In this document: positions 1 through 9,302 of the stretch, piece by piece
How positions within the stretch are numbered: position 1 is the stretch's first letter
Layout of the letters: every line of letters begins with the position of its first letter
Assembly: GCA_021782105.1 (NCBI GenBank)
Contig: JAJXVO010000009.1
Location: 1 to 33,949, forward strand
DNA length: 33,949 bases
Direction of reading: 5' to 3'
Origin: a bacterium
GTDB lineage: Bacteria > Verrucomicrobiota > Verrucomicrobiia > Opitutales > Opitutaceae
Program-made: the position numbers and the translations under genes
Notes under the pieces: model-generated
What the model was told of the DNA's origin: nothing
The model's input: the letters and a program-made list of their open reading frames with translations, nothing else
Database searches by the model: none

Positions 1-602
1 ACGCTCAAAACGTCTTGGTCCCCGTCACCGTGGTCGAAGCCGGACCCTGTTCTGTGGTCCAGGTCAAGACCGTTGAATCCGACGGCTACAACGCCGTCCA
101 GCTCGGCTTCGACAAACAGAAGCAAAGGAATGCTTCCAAGCCCGAGCTCAATCACGCGAAGAAGGCCGGCCTCGAGCAGGCTCCTCGCGTCCTCAGCGAG
201 GTCCGCCTCGCCGAAGCTCCCACCCTGAAGGCCGGTGACGTCGTCACCGTCGAGGCCTTCAAGGAAGGCCAGATCGTCGACGTCATCGGCGTCACGAAGG
301 GCAAGGGCTTCCAAGGCGTCGTCCGCCGCTTCCGCGTCGCGGGCGGTCCCGCCGCTCACGGCTCCATGTTCCACCGCCGTATCGGTTCCATCGGCATGCG
401 CCAGACTCCTGGCCGTACCTGGAAGAATCAGGCGATGCCCGGTCACATGGGCGCCACCAGCCGCACCGTGCAAAACCTCACGATCGTGAAGGTGATCGCC
501 GACAAGAATCTGCTCCTCGTCAAGGGAGCCATCCCGGGCGCCAACGGCGAGAACGTCATCGTTCGCACCGCCATCAAGGGCCAGCCCAGGGGCCAGAAAT
601 AA
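1..602 (+). CDS. rplC: 50S ribosomal protein L3 (5'-truncated by window edge)
   Basis: Frame is open to the window start (..AQNVLVPVTVVEAGPC..); conserved L3 motifs GKGFQGVVRRFRVAGGPAAHGSMFHRRIGSIG; first gene of canonical S10 order. Confidence 0.97.
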   Translation, partial: AQNVLVPVTVVEAGPCSVVQVKTVESDGYNAVQLGFDKQKQRNASKPELNHAKKAGLEQAPRVLSEVRLAEAPTLKAGDVVTVEAFKEGQIVDVIGVTKGKGFQGVVRRFRVAGGPAAHGSMFHRRIGSIGMRQTPGRTWKNQAMPGHMGATSRTVQNLTIVKVIADKNLLLVKGAIPGANGENVIVRTAIKGQPRGQK

Positions 603-621
603 TCCGGAGGACTAAATCGTC

Positions 622-1257
622 ATGAAACTCAAAGTTTACAGTCCCGACGGTAAGACCTCTCGCGAAGAGGAGTTCCCGAATCTCCCCGTCTTCGAAGGCG
701 AGAAGGGTCTTCAAACCCTCAAGGAAGTCATCGTCGCCATCCGCGCCAACCAGCGCCTCGGCACGCACTCCACCAAGACCCGCGGCGAAGTCCGCGGCGG
801 TGGCAAGAAGCCCTGGCGCCAGAAGGGCACCGGCCGCGCTCGCGCCGGTTCCAATCGCTCCCCCTTGTGGGGCGGTGGCGGCGTCGTCTTCGGCCCCAAG
901 CCCCGCGACTACTCGAAGAAGATCAACGCCAAGGTGAGAATGCTCGCCCTGCGCCGCGCCCTCTTCGATCGCGCTTCGGCCGGCGATATCGATGTCATCG
1001 AGGCCTGGCTGTCCGCGACCGCCAAGACCAAGGAGATCAATCAGATCATCGCCCGCATCGCCCCCAAGGGCAAGGTGCTCATCGTCGACGCCCCGTTCTC
1101 CACGGAGGCCGCCCGCGCCGCACGCAATATCGAGCGCGTCTCCCTCCAGGAGGCTTCCAAGCTCAACCCGCTCGATCTCGCTCAGTACAAGCGAATCATC
1201 GTCAGCTCGAAGGCGCTCGACACCATCCTCACCCGCGTGAACGGAGGAAAGAACTAA
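622..1257 (+). CDS. rplD: 50S ribosomal protein L4
   Basis: [49 protein letters not shown] motif; synteny. Confidence 0.98.
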   Translation: MKLKVYSPDGKTSREEEFPNLPVFEGEKGLQTLKEVIVAIRANQRLGTHSTKTRGEVRGGGKKPWRQKGTGRARAGSNRSPLWGGGGVVFGPKPRDYSKKINAKVRMLALRRALFDRASAGDIDVIEAWLSATAKTKEINQIIARIAPKGKVLIVDAPFSTEAARAARNIERVSLQEASKLNPLDLAQYKRIIVSSKALDTILTRVNGGKN

Positions 1258-1538
1258 TGAACGCCATCCACGTCCTCAAATCCGCCCGGCTCACCGAAAA
1301 GGCCAACCTGCTGTCCGCCGAATTCGGTCAGTACACCTTCGAGGTTTTCCCGAACGCCAGCAAACACGCCATCCGCGAGGCGGTCGAAAAGACCTTCAAG
1401 GTCACCGTCACCCGCGTCAACGTCATCATCCAGCGCGGCAAAAACAAGCGCTCCCGCCAGGGGCGTCCCAGCATGACCTCCGAATTCAAGAAGGCCATCG
1501 TGACGCTCAAGGCTGGCGACAAGATCGAGCTGCTCTAA
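1257..1538 (+). CDS. rplW: 50S ribosomal protein L23
   Basis: [19 protein letters not shown]...; ATG overlaps the rplD stop (TAATG); synteny. Confidence 0.96.
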   Translation: MNAIHVLKSARLTEKANLLSAEFGQYTFEVFPNASKHAIREAVEKTFKVTVTRVNVIIQRGKNKRSRQGRPSMTSEFKKAIVTLKAGDKIELL

Positions 1539-1566
1539 GCGCCCGACCCATTCAGGAGACACAACC

Positions 1567-2436
1567 ATGGCTCTCAAGTCCTTCCGTCCGCTCACTCCCA
1601 CGCTTCGCTTCGCCCAACTCAACACTGAGGAAGGGTTGTCCAGCAAGCGCCCGGAGCGCGCCCTCACCGAGTTCATCAAGAAATCCGGCGGTCGCAACTG
1701 CTACGGCCGCCTCACCTCCCGCCATCGCGGCGGCGGGCACAAGCGCCTCTATCGCAAGATCGATTTCAAGCGCTTCGACAAGGTCGACGTCGCCTGCACG
1801 GTCGTCGCCATCGAGTACGATCCCAACCGCAGCGCCAATATCGCCCTCGTGCAGTACGCCGATGGCGACAAGCGCTACATCATCGCCCCCAAGGGGCTGA
1901 AGACCGGCGATGCCATCCTTACCGCCAGCAAATCGGTGTCCAACGACTTCCAGGTCGGTAACAACTTCCCCCTGCATCAGATCCCGCCGGCCACCAAGGT
2001 CCACTGCGTGGAGCTGTTCCCGGGACGCGGCGCCCAGCTGGGCCGCTCGGCCGGCGTTGCCCTCGAATTGATCGCCGTCGAAAACGGCAAGGCTCAGCTC
2101 AAGTTGCCCTCCGGAGAAATCCGCCTGGTCAACCCGGACTGCCGCGCCACCATCGGTGAAGTCGGCAACGGCGACCACGGCAACGCGAAGCTCGGCAAGG
2201 CCGGACGCAGCCGCTGGCTCGGCAAGCGCCCCCACGTCCGCGGTGTTGCGATGAACCCCGTCGACCACCCCAACGGTGGCGGCCAGGGCAAGTCCAAGGG
2301 CGGTGGCGGCCGTCAGCAGCTCGTGTCCCCCTGGGGCCAGCTCGCCAAGGGTTTCCCGACCCGCCGTCGCTCCAAGACCTCCAGCAGCCTCATCCTCGTC
2401 CGCCACAACGGCCGTCCGCCGCGCGGCAAGAAATAA
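1567..2436 (+). CDS. rplB: 50S ribosomal protein L2
   Basis: GRLTSRHRGGGHKRLYRKIDFKR, RGVAMNPVDHPNGGGQGKSKGG. Confidence 0.98.
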   Translation: MALKSFRPLTPTLRFAQLNTEEGLSSKRPERALTEFIKKSGGRNCYGRLTSRHRGGGHKRLYRKIDFKRFDKVDVACTVVAIEYDPNRSANIALVQYADGDKRYIIAPKGLKTGDAILTASKSVSNDFQVGNNFPLHQIPPATKVHCVELFPGRGAQLGRSAGVALELIAVENGKAQLKLPSGEIRLVNPDCRATIGEVGNGDHGNAKLGKAGRSRWLGKRPHVRGVAMNPVDHPNGGGQGKSKGGGGRQQLVSPWGQLAKGFPTRRRSKTSSSLILVRHNGRPPRGKK

Positions 2437-2454
2437 CCTCAGTCTTCTCGCACC

Positions 2455-2733
2455 ATGGCTCGTTCGATCAAAAAAGGGTTCTTCGTCGACTATCACTTGC
2501 TCGAGAAGATCGAGAAGTCGGTCAAGACCAACAACCGCAAGCCCATCCAAACCTGGTCGCGTCGCTCGACCATCACGCCCGACTTCATCGGCCAGACTTT
2601 CAACGTGCACAACGGCAAGGCCTTCGTCTCCGTTTATGTCACCGAGAATATGGTCGGCCACAAGCTCGGCGAATTCGCTCCTACTCGCATCTTCAAGTCG
2701 CACGGCGGCATGACGCGTAAGGAACTCGCTTAA
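2455..2733 (+). CDS. rpsS: 30S ribosomal protein S19
   Basis: [20 protein letters not shown]...; [25 protein letters not shown]. Confidence 0.98.
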   Translation: MARSIKKGFFVDYHLLEKIEKSVKTNNRKPIQTWSRRSTITPDFIGQTFNVHNGKAFVSVYVTENMVGHKLGEFAPTRIFKSHGGMTRKELA

Positions 2734-2761
2734 ACCAAGTCTCAGTAACCAAAAGGGTAGA

Positions 2762-2782
2762 GTGCGGGCTCCGCGCCCGCAC
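2762..2782 (+). repeat. Perfect 8-bp intercistronic hairpin (rpsS-rplV), REP-like
   Basis: GTGCGGGC tccgc GCCCGCAC. Confidence 0.6.
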
Positions 2783-2814
2783 CGCTATCGCCGAATACCG
2801 GAATCCCAACCAAC

Positions 2815-3159
2815 ATGGAAGTCCACGCAATCACCCGCTACGCGCGCATGTCTCCCAAGAAGATGCGCGAGTTGTCCAACACCATCAAGGGCCGCAAGGC
2901 TCCTGAGGCCGTCGAATACCTCGCGCTCATCCCGCGCAAGTCCGCCCGCCTCGTCGCCAAGACCCTCAAGAGCGCAATCGCCAACGCCGAGAACAATAAC
3001 AACCTCTCGGCCGACTCGCTCACCGTGAAGAACGCCGTCATCGAAATGGGCCCCGTGCTCAAGCGCTTCAAGGCCGGAGCCCGCGGCTCCGCAATGCCCC
3101 GCCGCAAGAAGATGTCGCACATCCGTATCGTCCTCACGGACGGCAAAGACAACAACTGA
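2815..3159 (+). CDS. rplV: 50S ribosomal protein L22
   Basis: [36 protein letters not shown]; synteny. Confidence 0.97.
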   Translation: MEVHAITRYARMSPKKMRELSNTIKGRKAPEAVEYLALIPRKSARLVAKTLKSAIANAENNNNLSADSLTVKNAVIEMGPVLKRFKAGARGSAMPRRKKMSHIRIVLTDGKDNN

Positions 3160-3172
3160 TCCCCTTCGCATC

Positions 3173-3805
3173 ATGGGCCAAAAGACTCACCCGATCGGCT
3201 TCCGCCTCGCCGTCCGTCGCAACTGGCAGTCCCGCTGGTTCGCCTCGAAAAAAGACTTCCCCGGGCTTCTCGCAGAGGATTACAGGATCCGCGAGCACCT
3301 GATGGCCAAGCTTAAGCAGGCTGCAGTGCCGCGCATCTTCATTGAGCGCGCCGGCAACCGCGTCCGCGTCAAAATTTATACCGCCCGTCCGGGCGTCGTC
3401 ATCGGCCGCAAGGGTGCCGAGGTCGAGAATATCAAGGCCGAGCTCGCCAAGCTCACGGGCAAGGAGGTCCTCCTCGACATTCAGGAGGTCAAGAAGCCCG
3501 AGATCGAGGCCCAGCTCGTTGCCGAAAACGTCGCGCTCCAGCTCGAACGCCGCGTGGCTTTCCGCCGCGCAATCAAGAAGGCGATCGAGATGGCCATGGC
3601 GCTCGGCGCCGAGGGCATTCGTATCCAGTGCTCCGGCCGACTTGGCGGCGCCGAAATCGCCCGCCGCGAATGGCAGCGCAAGGGCCGCGTTCCACTTCAT
3701 ACGCTCCGCGAGAACATCGATTACGGTTTCTCCGAGGCTCACACCGTCTACGGCAAGATCGGCGTCAAGTGCTGGATCTGCAAAAAGGACGCCGACGCCG
3801 CCTAA
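3173..3805 (+). CDS. rpsC: 30S ribosomal protein S3
   Basis: [12 protein letters not shown]...; KH-domain motif [30 protein letters not shown]. Confidence 0.98.
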   Translation: MGQKTHPIGFRLAVRRNWQSRWFASKKDFPGLLAEDYRIREHLMAKLKQAAVPRIFIERAGNRVRVKIYTARPGVVIGRKGAEVENIKAELAKLTGKEVLLDIQEVKKPEIEAQLVAENVALQLERRVAFRRAIKKAIEMAMALGAEGIRIQCSGRLGGAEIARREWQRKGRVPLHTLRENIDYGFSEAHTVYGKIGVKCWICKKDADAA

Positions 3806-3841
3806 GGCGCGGCCCAACCCTATAGCAAGGAGACACCCAAC

Positions 3842-4264
3842 ATGGCTCTCGCTCCCGCACGTACCAAATATCGCAAATCCCAGAAGGGCTCCCGCGCCGG
3901 CAACGCCAAGCGCGGCAATACGCTCGCTTTCGGTGAATTCGGCCTGCAGTCCCTCAGCCGCGGCCCGATGACCGGCCAGCAGATCGAGGCGGCTCGCGTC
4001 ACGATCTCCCGCCACCTCAAGCGCAAGGGCAAACTCTGGATCCGCGTGTTCCCGCACAAGCCCATCACCAAAAAGCCCGCCGAAGTCCGAATGGGCCAAG
4101 GCAAAGGCCCCGTCGAATACTATGTCGCCCAGATCAAGCCGGGCGCCATCCTCTTCGAACTCGCCGGCGTCCCCGCCACCATCGCCAAGGAGGCCTTCCG
4201 CCTCGCTGATGCCAAGCTGCCGTTCCGCTGCCGCTTCATCATGCGCGAAGGCACGGTCGAATAA
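3842..4264 (+). CDS. rplP: 50S ribosomal protein L16
   Basis: [58 protein letters not shown]. Confidence 0.98.
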   Translation: MALAPARTKYRKSQKGSRAGNAKRGNTLAFGEFGLQSLSRGPMTGQQIEAARVTISRHLKRKGKLWIRVFPHKPITKKPAEVRMGQGKGPVEYYVAQIKPGAILFELAGVPATIAKEAFRLADAKLPFRCRFIMREGTVE

Positions 4265-4293
4265 CCCTAAGCCGTCAACCGAGACGTCCCTCC

Positions 4294-4494
4294 ATGACTT
4301 CCAAAGAAATCCGCGAATCCACCGTGGCTGAGATCGAGAACAAGCTCCGCGAAGTGCGTGAAGCGCTCGTTCAGCTCCGCATCAAGAAACACACCGGGCA
4401 GGTCGAGAAGCCCCATCTCCTTCGTAGCTATCGCAAGGACATCGCCCGCCTCGAGACCATCCTCAATCAGAAGAAGGCGACCAAAGCCGCTTAA
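4294..4494 (+). CDS. rpmC: 50S ribosomal protein L29
   Basis: [57 protein letters not shown]. Confidence 0.95.
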   Translation: MTSKEIRESTVAEIENKLREVREALVQLRIKKHTGQVEKPHLLRSYRKDIARLETILNQKKATKAA

Positions 4495-4508
4495 CCTCCG
4501 AGATCATC

Positions 4509-4874
4509 ATGTCTACCGCCACTCCCGGTGCGCGCTCCGCGCGCAAGACCCTCATCGGCTTTGTCACCAGCCGAATGGGCGCCAAGTCCATCAAGGTCAC
4601 CATTCCGTACAAGACTCCCCACGCCCTCTATCACAAGGTCATCAATCGTAAGACCGTCGTGCATGTTCACGACGAGAAGAACGAAGCTGGCCTGGGCGAC
4701 AAGGTGGAGATCATGGAGACCCGTCCCGTCTCGCGCCTCAAGCGCTGGCGCATCGTCTCCATCATTGAACGCGCCAAGCTCGCGACCTCCGAGGCCATTT
4801 CCGAGGCCGATGTCGCTGCTGCCGTGCCGACCAAAACCACCGCCAAGGCCGCCGAAAGCGCGCCCCAGGCCTAA
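4509..4874 (+). CDS. rpsQ: 30S ribosomal protein S17 with Ala-rich C-terminal extension
   Basis: RKTLIGFVTSRMGAKSIKVTIPYKTPHALYHKVINRKTVVHVHDEKNEAGLGDKVEIMETRPVSRLKRWRIVSI; extra ~35 aa Ala/Lys/Glu-rich tail. Confidence 0.97.
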   Translation: MSTATPGARSARKTLIGFVTSRMGAKSIKVTIPYKTPHALYHKVINRKTVVHVHDEKNEAGLGDKVEIMETRPVSRLKRWRIVSIIERAKLATSEAISEADVAAAVPTKTTAKAAESAPQA

Positions 4875-4902
4875 CCCTTAACCTACTCTTCGGAGGCACG
4901 CC

Positions 4903-5268
4903 ATGATTCAACTGCGCTCCATTCTGGAAGTCGCCGATAACACCGGCGCCCGCAAAGCTTCGATGATCGCCCGCAAGGGTCAGAACACCGACGTCGCTGC
5001 GGTCGGTGATATCATCACCGTCAATATCAAGGAAAGCACCACCGACGCTACTGTGAAGAAGGGCGAGGTCGCCAAGGCTGTCGTCGTTCGCACCAAGCAC
5101 GCGATCCGTCGCGCCGATGGCAGCTACCTTCGCTTCGATTCCAACGCGATCGTCATCATCGGTGCCGACGGGAACCCCAAGGGCACCCGTATCTTCGGCC
5201 CCGTCGCCCGCGAACTGCGCGCGAAAAACTTCATGAAGATCATCTCGCTCGCTCCGGAGGTTCTCTGA
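4903..5268 (+). CDS. rplN: 50S ribosomal protein L14
   Basis: [50 protein letters not shown]. Confidence 0.98.
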   Translation: MIQLRSILEVADNTGARKASMIARKGQNTDVAAVGDIITVNIKESTTDATVKKGEVAKAVVVRTKHAIRRADGSYLRFDSNAIVIIGADGNPKGTRIFGPVARELRAKNFMKIISLAPEVL

Positions 5269-5270
5269 TC

Positions 5271-5525
5271 ATGCAAAAGATCCACGTCAAACGCGGCGAC
5301 GAAGTCGTCGTCATCGCCGGCTCCCACAAGGGCAAGTCCGGCAAGGTCCTGGAGATTCTCCCGGCCAAGCTGCGCGCCCGCATCGAGGGCGTCGCCATGA
5401 TCAAGCGCCACCTGCGCAAGTCCCAGGATCATCCCCAGGGCGCAATCGTCGAACGCGAGGGCACCGTCCACGTCTCTAATCTCCGCCTCAAGTCAGTGGC
5501 TGAGGCGAAGAAGGCCAAGAGCTGA
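5271..5525 (+). CDS. rplX: 50S ribosomal protein L24
   Basis: KOW motif: HVKRGDEVVVIAGSHKGKSGKVLEILPAKLRARIEGVAMIKRH. Confidence 0.97.
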   Translation: MQKIHVKRGDEVVVIAGSHKGKSGKVLEILPAKLRARIEGVAMIKRHLRKSQDHPQGAIVEREGTVHVSNLRLKSVAEAKKAKS

Positions 5526-5529
5526 TCCG

Positions 5530-5572
5530 CTTCGGCGGCATGCGCCAAATTCGGCGCTTGCCAAGCCGAGCC
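5530..5572 (+). other. Intercistronic RNA hairpin 1 (rplX-rplE)
   Basis: GGCA-t-GCGCC aaattc GGCGC-t-TGCC with flanking CGGC/GCCG. Confidence 0.55.
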
Positions 5573-5620
5573 AGCTCCTGCGTAACTCGTCGTTTTTCCA
5601 AACACACTCATTCATTCACG

Positions 5621-5644
5621 CCGTCCGGGTCGGTAATCCGGCGG
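5621..5644 (+). other. Intercistronic RNA hairpin 2 just upstream of the rplE start
   Basis: CCG-t-CCGG gtcggtaat CCGGCGG, 7 bp with one bulged T, ends 8 nt before the ATG. Confidence 0.5.
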
Positions 5645-5652
5645 TTCTTCAC

Positions 5653-6231
5653 ATGAGCAAGTACATTCCCTCCCTCAAAAAGCACTACACCGAGGTCGTT
5701 GTCCCCGGGCTTCTCAAGAGCCGCGGCTACAAGAATACCCACGAGGTGCCCAAGATCGTCAAGGTCGTGCTTAACACCGGCATCGATGCCGAGGCCGATA
5801 AGAACGCCATCGCCGACATCCAACGCGATATGAACGCCATCGCAGGACAGAAGACCGTCCTCGCGAAGTCCCGCAAGGCGATCGCCAATTTCAAGCTCCG
5901 TCAGGGCCAGGTCGTCGGCTGCCACGTCACCCTCCGCGGCGACTCGATGTGGGAGTTCCTCTACCGCCTCATCGCCGTCGCACTCCCGACCATTCGCGAT
6001 TTCCGCGGTATCGGCACCAAGCTCGACGGCCAGGGCAATTATAACCTCGGTATCACGGACCACACCATTTTCCCCGAGATTTCCCTGGAGGGTGTGAAGA
6101 AGCACATCGGTCTGGATCTCACGATCGTCACGAGCGCCAATTCCGACGACGAGGGCCGTGAACTGCTCCGCCTGCTCGGAATGCCATTCCGCCGCAGCGC
6201 CGAGACCCCGAAGCCCGCCACCGCAGCTTAA
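5653..6231 (+). CDS. rplE: 50S ribosomal protein L5
   Basis: PKIVKVVLNTGI; AGQKTVLAKSRKAIANFKLRQGQVVGCHVTLRG. Confidence 0.98.
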   Translation: MSKYIPSLKKHYTEVVVPGLLKSRGYKNTHEVPKIVKVVLNTGIDAEADKNAIADIQRDMNAIAGQKTVLAKSRKAIANFKLRQGQVVGCHVTLRGDSMWEFLYRLIAVALPTIRDFRGIGTKLDGQGNYNLGITDHTIFPEISLEGVKKHIGLDLTIVTSANSDDEGRELLRLLGMPFRRSAETPKPATAA

Positions 6232-6252
6232 TTCCTTCGACCTCCTCCGACC

Positions 6253-6558
6253 ATGCCGAAAACGTCCGCCATCGAGCGCAACAAGAAGCGCATCCAGCTC
6301 ACAGCCAAGTTCGCCGGCAAGCGCGCTGAGCTGAAAGCCATCTTGGCCAACCCGGCCACTTCCGACGACGAATTTTTCGCCGCCCAGAAGAAGCTCCAGA
6401 AGCTTCCCCGCAACTCTTCCAAGGTGCGCATCCGCAACCGCTGCGCCCTGAGCGGCCGCCCGCGCGCCTACATCGGCCGCTTTGGCCTCTCGCGTATCCA
6501 ATTCCGCGAGCTCGCCCTGGCCGGCAAGATCCCCGGAGTGATCAAATCCTCCTGGTGA
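6253..6558 (+). CDS. rpsN: 30S ribosomal protein S14 (zinc-free long form)
   Basis: [45 protein letters not shown]; no CxxC pairs. Confidence 0.97.
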   Translation: MPKTSAIERNKKRIQLTAKFAGKRAELKAILANPATSDDEFFAAQKKLQKLPRNSSKVRIRNRCALSGRPRAYIGRFGLSRIQFRELALAGKIPGVIKSSW

Positions 6559-6717
6559 TCTAGTTTACCGGAGCCTGTTCTCCGGGGACCGCGTGGGCCG
6601 GACGATATCCGCCAGCCTTCCACCGCGAAACCCCTCGAGCCTCACTCCAGACCGCCCCCCTTTTGCCCGGCGGAAGTAGGATATGATCCACCGGCGAAAC
6701 TAAAAAACATCCATTCC

Positions 6718-7110
6718 ATGACCGATCCGATCTCTGATTTCCTGACGCGCCTTCGCAATGCGAGCAAAGCGCGTCTCGACGAGTGCGTTTCCCCGCACTC
6801 CGTGCTCAAGGAAGGCATCGCTGCCATCCTCAAAGCCGAGGGCTATGTCATCGACTTCTCCTCGAGCCAGGACGCCCTGGGGCACAAGACCCTCGTCGTC
6901 AAACTCAAGTACGTCGATGGCACTCCCGCCATCACCGGCATCACCCGCGTCTCCACGCCGGGCCGCCGCCTTTACTATCGCTGCTCCGAGATTCCGCGCG
7001 TGCTCAACGGTATGGGCATTGCAATCGTCTCGACGTCCAGGGGTCTCATGAAGGACCAGGACTGCCGCCGCAACAAAGCGGGTGGTGAGCTCATCTGCAA
7101 CGTTTGGTAA
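6718..7110 (+). CDS. rpsH: 30S ribosomal protein S8
   Basis: MTDPISDFLTRLRNASKAR...; YRCSEIPRVLNGMGIAIVSTSRGLMKDQDCRRNKAGGELICNVW. Confidence 0.98.
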   Translation: MTDPISDFLTRLRNASKARLDECVSPHSVLKEGIAAILKAEGYVIDFSSSQDALGHKTLVVKLKYVDGTPAITGITRVSTPGRRLYYRCSEIPRVLNGMGIAIVSTSRGLMKDQDCRRNKAGGELICNVW

Positions 7111-7123
7111 GGAGGCCCGCACC

Positions 7124-7663
7124 ATGAGTCGCATTGGCAAACAACCCGTTTCAATCCCCGAGAAGGTCAAAATCGACGTCAAGCCCGGCAATGTTGTGCT
7201 CGTCGAAGGCCCCAAGGGCAAAGTCCAGAAGTCCTTCGCCGATGTCGTCAAAATCGACATCACCGGCAAGACCCTGCAGGTCTCGCCCACGGCTGAGTCC
7301 CGCTTCGCCAAAGCCATGTACGGCACGACGCGTTCCGTCATCGCCGGTATGGTCAAGGGCGTCGTCGAAGGCTATATGAAGGAGCTCGAGATCCAGGGCG
7401 TCGGCTTCAAGGCCGCGCTCAAGGGCAAGCAGCTCGATCTCGCCCTCGGCTATTCTCACCAGATCCTTCACGACATCCCGGAGGGTATCAAGATTACGGT
7501 GACGGATGGCACGAAGCTCAAGGTCGAGGGCTGCGACAAGCAGCTCGTTGGCCAGGTCACGGCCGAAATCCGCGCCTACTACAAACCCGAGCCTTACAAG
7601 GGCAAGGGCGTGCGTATCGTCGGCGAGCGCGTCCGCCGCAAGGAGGGCAAGACGGTCGCCTAA
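7124..7663 (+). CDS. rplF: 50S ribosomal protein L6
   Basis: MSRIGKQPVSIPEKVKIDV; EPYKGKGVRIVGERVRRKEGK; start ATG placed at 7124 inside the listed ORF. Confidence 0.97.
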   Translation: MSRIGKQPVSIPEKVKIDVKPGNVVLVEGPKGKVQKSFADVVKIDITGKTLQVSPTAESRFAKAMYGTTRSVIAGMVKGVVEGYMKELEIQGVGFKAALKGKQLDLALGYSHQILHDIPEGIKITVTDGTKLKVEGCDKQLVGQVTAEIRAYYKPEPYKGKGVRIVGERVRRKEGKTVA

Positions 7664-7731
7664 TAGGAAGCTTCCGGTCCCCGCATCCGGTATCCCGGGT
7701 GCATCCGCCGGACACCAACCCATTCAAGAAA

Positions 7732-8094
7732 ATGAACACGATTCAGAAAGCCACGCTGCTCCAGAAGCGCAAGTGGCGCATCCGCAAGAAGGTCAATGGC
7801 ACCTCCGCGCGCCCCCGCCTCAGCGTCAAGTTCAGCTCGAAGCACATCTACGCCCAGGCCATCAACGACGACGCCGCACAGACGCTCGCCTTTGTCTCCA
7901 GCCTCGACGAGACCCTGCGCAAGCAGAACGTGAAGGCCAACCTCGCTGGAGCCAAGGCTCTCGGCGTCGCCTTCGCCGCCAAGGCCAAGGCCATCGGTAT
8001 CGAGGCGGTCGTTTTCGACCGCAACGGCCGTCCGTTCCACGGCAAGGTCAAGGCCTTCGCCGACGCCGCCCGCGAGGCGGGTCTCAAATTCTAA
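7732..8094 (+). CDS. rplR: 50S ribosomal protein L18
   Basis: KRKWRIRKKVNGTSARPRLSVKFSSKHIYAQAINDDAAQTL; VVFDRNGRPFHGKVKAFADAAREAGLKF; start ATG placed at 7732. Confidence 0.97.
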   Translation: MNTIQKATLLQKRKWRIRKKVNGTSARPRLSVKFSSKHIYAQAINDDAAQTLAFVSSLDETLRKQNVKANLAGAKALGVAFAAKAKAIGIEAVVFDRNGRPFHGKVKAFADAAREAGLKF

Positions 8095-8103
8095 GCCGCG
8101 CCC

Positions 8104-8715
8104 ATGAGCACCGAAAATCTCGCCCCCACCAGTCACGAGGCCCCGACCCCGACCCCGGCTCCCTCGCCGTCGCCTTCGCCCTCCCGGTCTTACGATAGTC
8201 ACCGCCGCGGCCCCCGCCGCGATCGCCGGGACAACACCCCGTCGCAGTCCGACGGTCCCTCGCTGATCGAGAAGGTCGTCTTCATCAACCGCTGCGCCAA
8301 GGTCGTCAAGGGCGGCCGTCGCTTCAGCTTCGCCGCTCTCGCCGTCGTCGGCGACGGCAAGGGCAAGGTCGGCATCGGCTATGGCAAGGCCAATGAGGTT
8401 CCCGATGCGATCAGGAAGAGCACCGAGAACGCCAAGAAGCACATGGTCTCCGTCAAGCTCAAGGGAGACTCCATCCCTCACGCCGTCACGGGTCAGGCCG
8501 ATGGCGGCCGCGTCCTCCTTCGTCCGGCTTCGGCCGGTACCGGCCTGATCGCCGGTGGTGGCGTTCGAGCAGTCCTCGAGGCTGCCGGCGTCAAGAACGT
8601 GCTGACCAAGTCGATGGGTTCGAATAACCACATCGCCGTGGTGCATGCGACGCTCGATGGCCTGCGCCAGCTGCGCCTCAGCGAAGACATCACTGCGCTC
8701 CGCAAGATCACCTGA
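8104..8715 (+). CDS. rpsE: 30S ribosomal protein S5 with P/T/S-rich N-terminal extension
   Basis: [51 protein letters not shown]; ~50 aa low-complexity N-terminus. Confidence 0.97.
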   Translation: MSTENLAPTSHEAPTPTPAPSPSPSPSRSYDSHRRGPRRDRRDNTPSQSDGPSLIEKVVFINRCAKVVKGGRRFSFAALAVVGDGKGKVGIGYGKANEVPDAIRKSTENAKKHMVSVKLKGDSIPHAVTGQADGGRVLLRPASAGTGLIAGGGVRAVLEAAGVKNVLTKSMGSNNHIAVVHATLDGLRQLRLSEDITALRKIT

Positions 8716-8737
8716 TCCGCTGTTCCATCATCCGAGT

Positions 8738-8760
8738 CCCGTCCTGCAGGGCAGGGCGGG
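8738..8760 (+). other. Intercistronic hairpin rpsE-rplO (where rpmD normally sits)
   Basis: CCCGTCCTG caggg CAGGGCGGG, 9 bp with one G-U. Confidence 0.5.
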
Positions 8761-8786
8761 GCGACCCAATTAATGAGGACCCATTC

Positions 8787-9233
8787 ATGAAACTTCACGA
8801 ACTTACCAACGTCCAGGGCGCCGTTCACCGTCGCAAACGCGTCGGCTGCGGAGAGAGCTCCGGCCACGGCAAGACCAGCTGCAAGGGAGGCAAGGGCCAG
8901 AAAGGCCGCTCCGGCGCCTCGATCCGCCCCGGTTTCGAAGGCGGCCAGATGCCCCTTTACCGCAAGCTTCCGCACCGCGGATTCAACCAGGCCGCCTTCC
9001 GCGTCGAGCCCGTCATCGTCAATGTCGGCGATCTCGAGCGCCTGCCCGCCGGTGTCACCGAGGTGAACGCCGAAGTGCTCGCCGAAAACGGTCTCATCCG
9101 TGCTGACGAGTCCTATCTCAAGGTGCTCGGATCCGGCGACCTCAAGCGTGCCTTCAAGGTCACCGCTTCCAAGTTCTCCGAGTCCGCCAAGGTGAAGATC
9201 GAACAGGCCGGCGGCCAGACGGTCGTTGCCTAA
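8787..9233 (+). CDS. rplO: 50S ribosomal protein L15
   Basis: MKLHELTNVQGAVHRRKRVGCGESSGHGKTSCKGGKGQKGRSG. Confidence 0.97.
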   Translation: MKLHELTNVQGAVHRRKRVGCGESSGHGKTSCKGGKGQKGRSGASIRPGFEGGQMPLYRKLPHRGFNQAAFRVEPVIVNVGDLERLPAGVTEVNAEVLAENGLIRADESYLKVLGSGDLKRAFKVTASKFSESAKVKIEQAGGQTVVA

Positions 9234-9257
9234 GGTCGTTTTCGGTTTTTCAAGCCG

Positions 9258-9302
9258 AATTTCGATTGCGCGATCCCCAGGGATCGCGCTTCATCGAAAA
9301 TT
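9258..9302 (+). other. Strong intercistronic hairpin rplO-secY
   Basis: AATTTCGAT-t-GCGCGATCCC ca GGGATCGCGC-ttc-ATCGAAAATT. Confidence 0.65.

Noticed and set aside
1552-2703. 383-aa minus ORF opposite rplB/rpsS (and similar minus ORFs at 3134..4099, 5608..6501, 7660..8646, 9671..10906)
   Set aside because: Antisense shadows created by third-position C bias of ribosomal genes; sense strand is unambiguous
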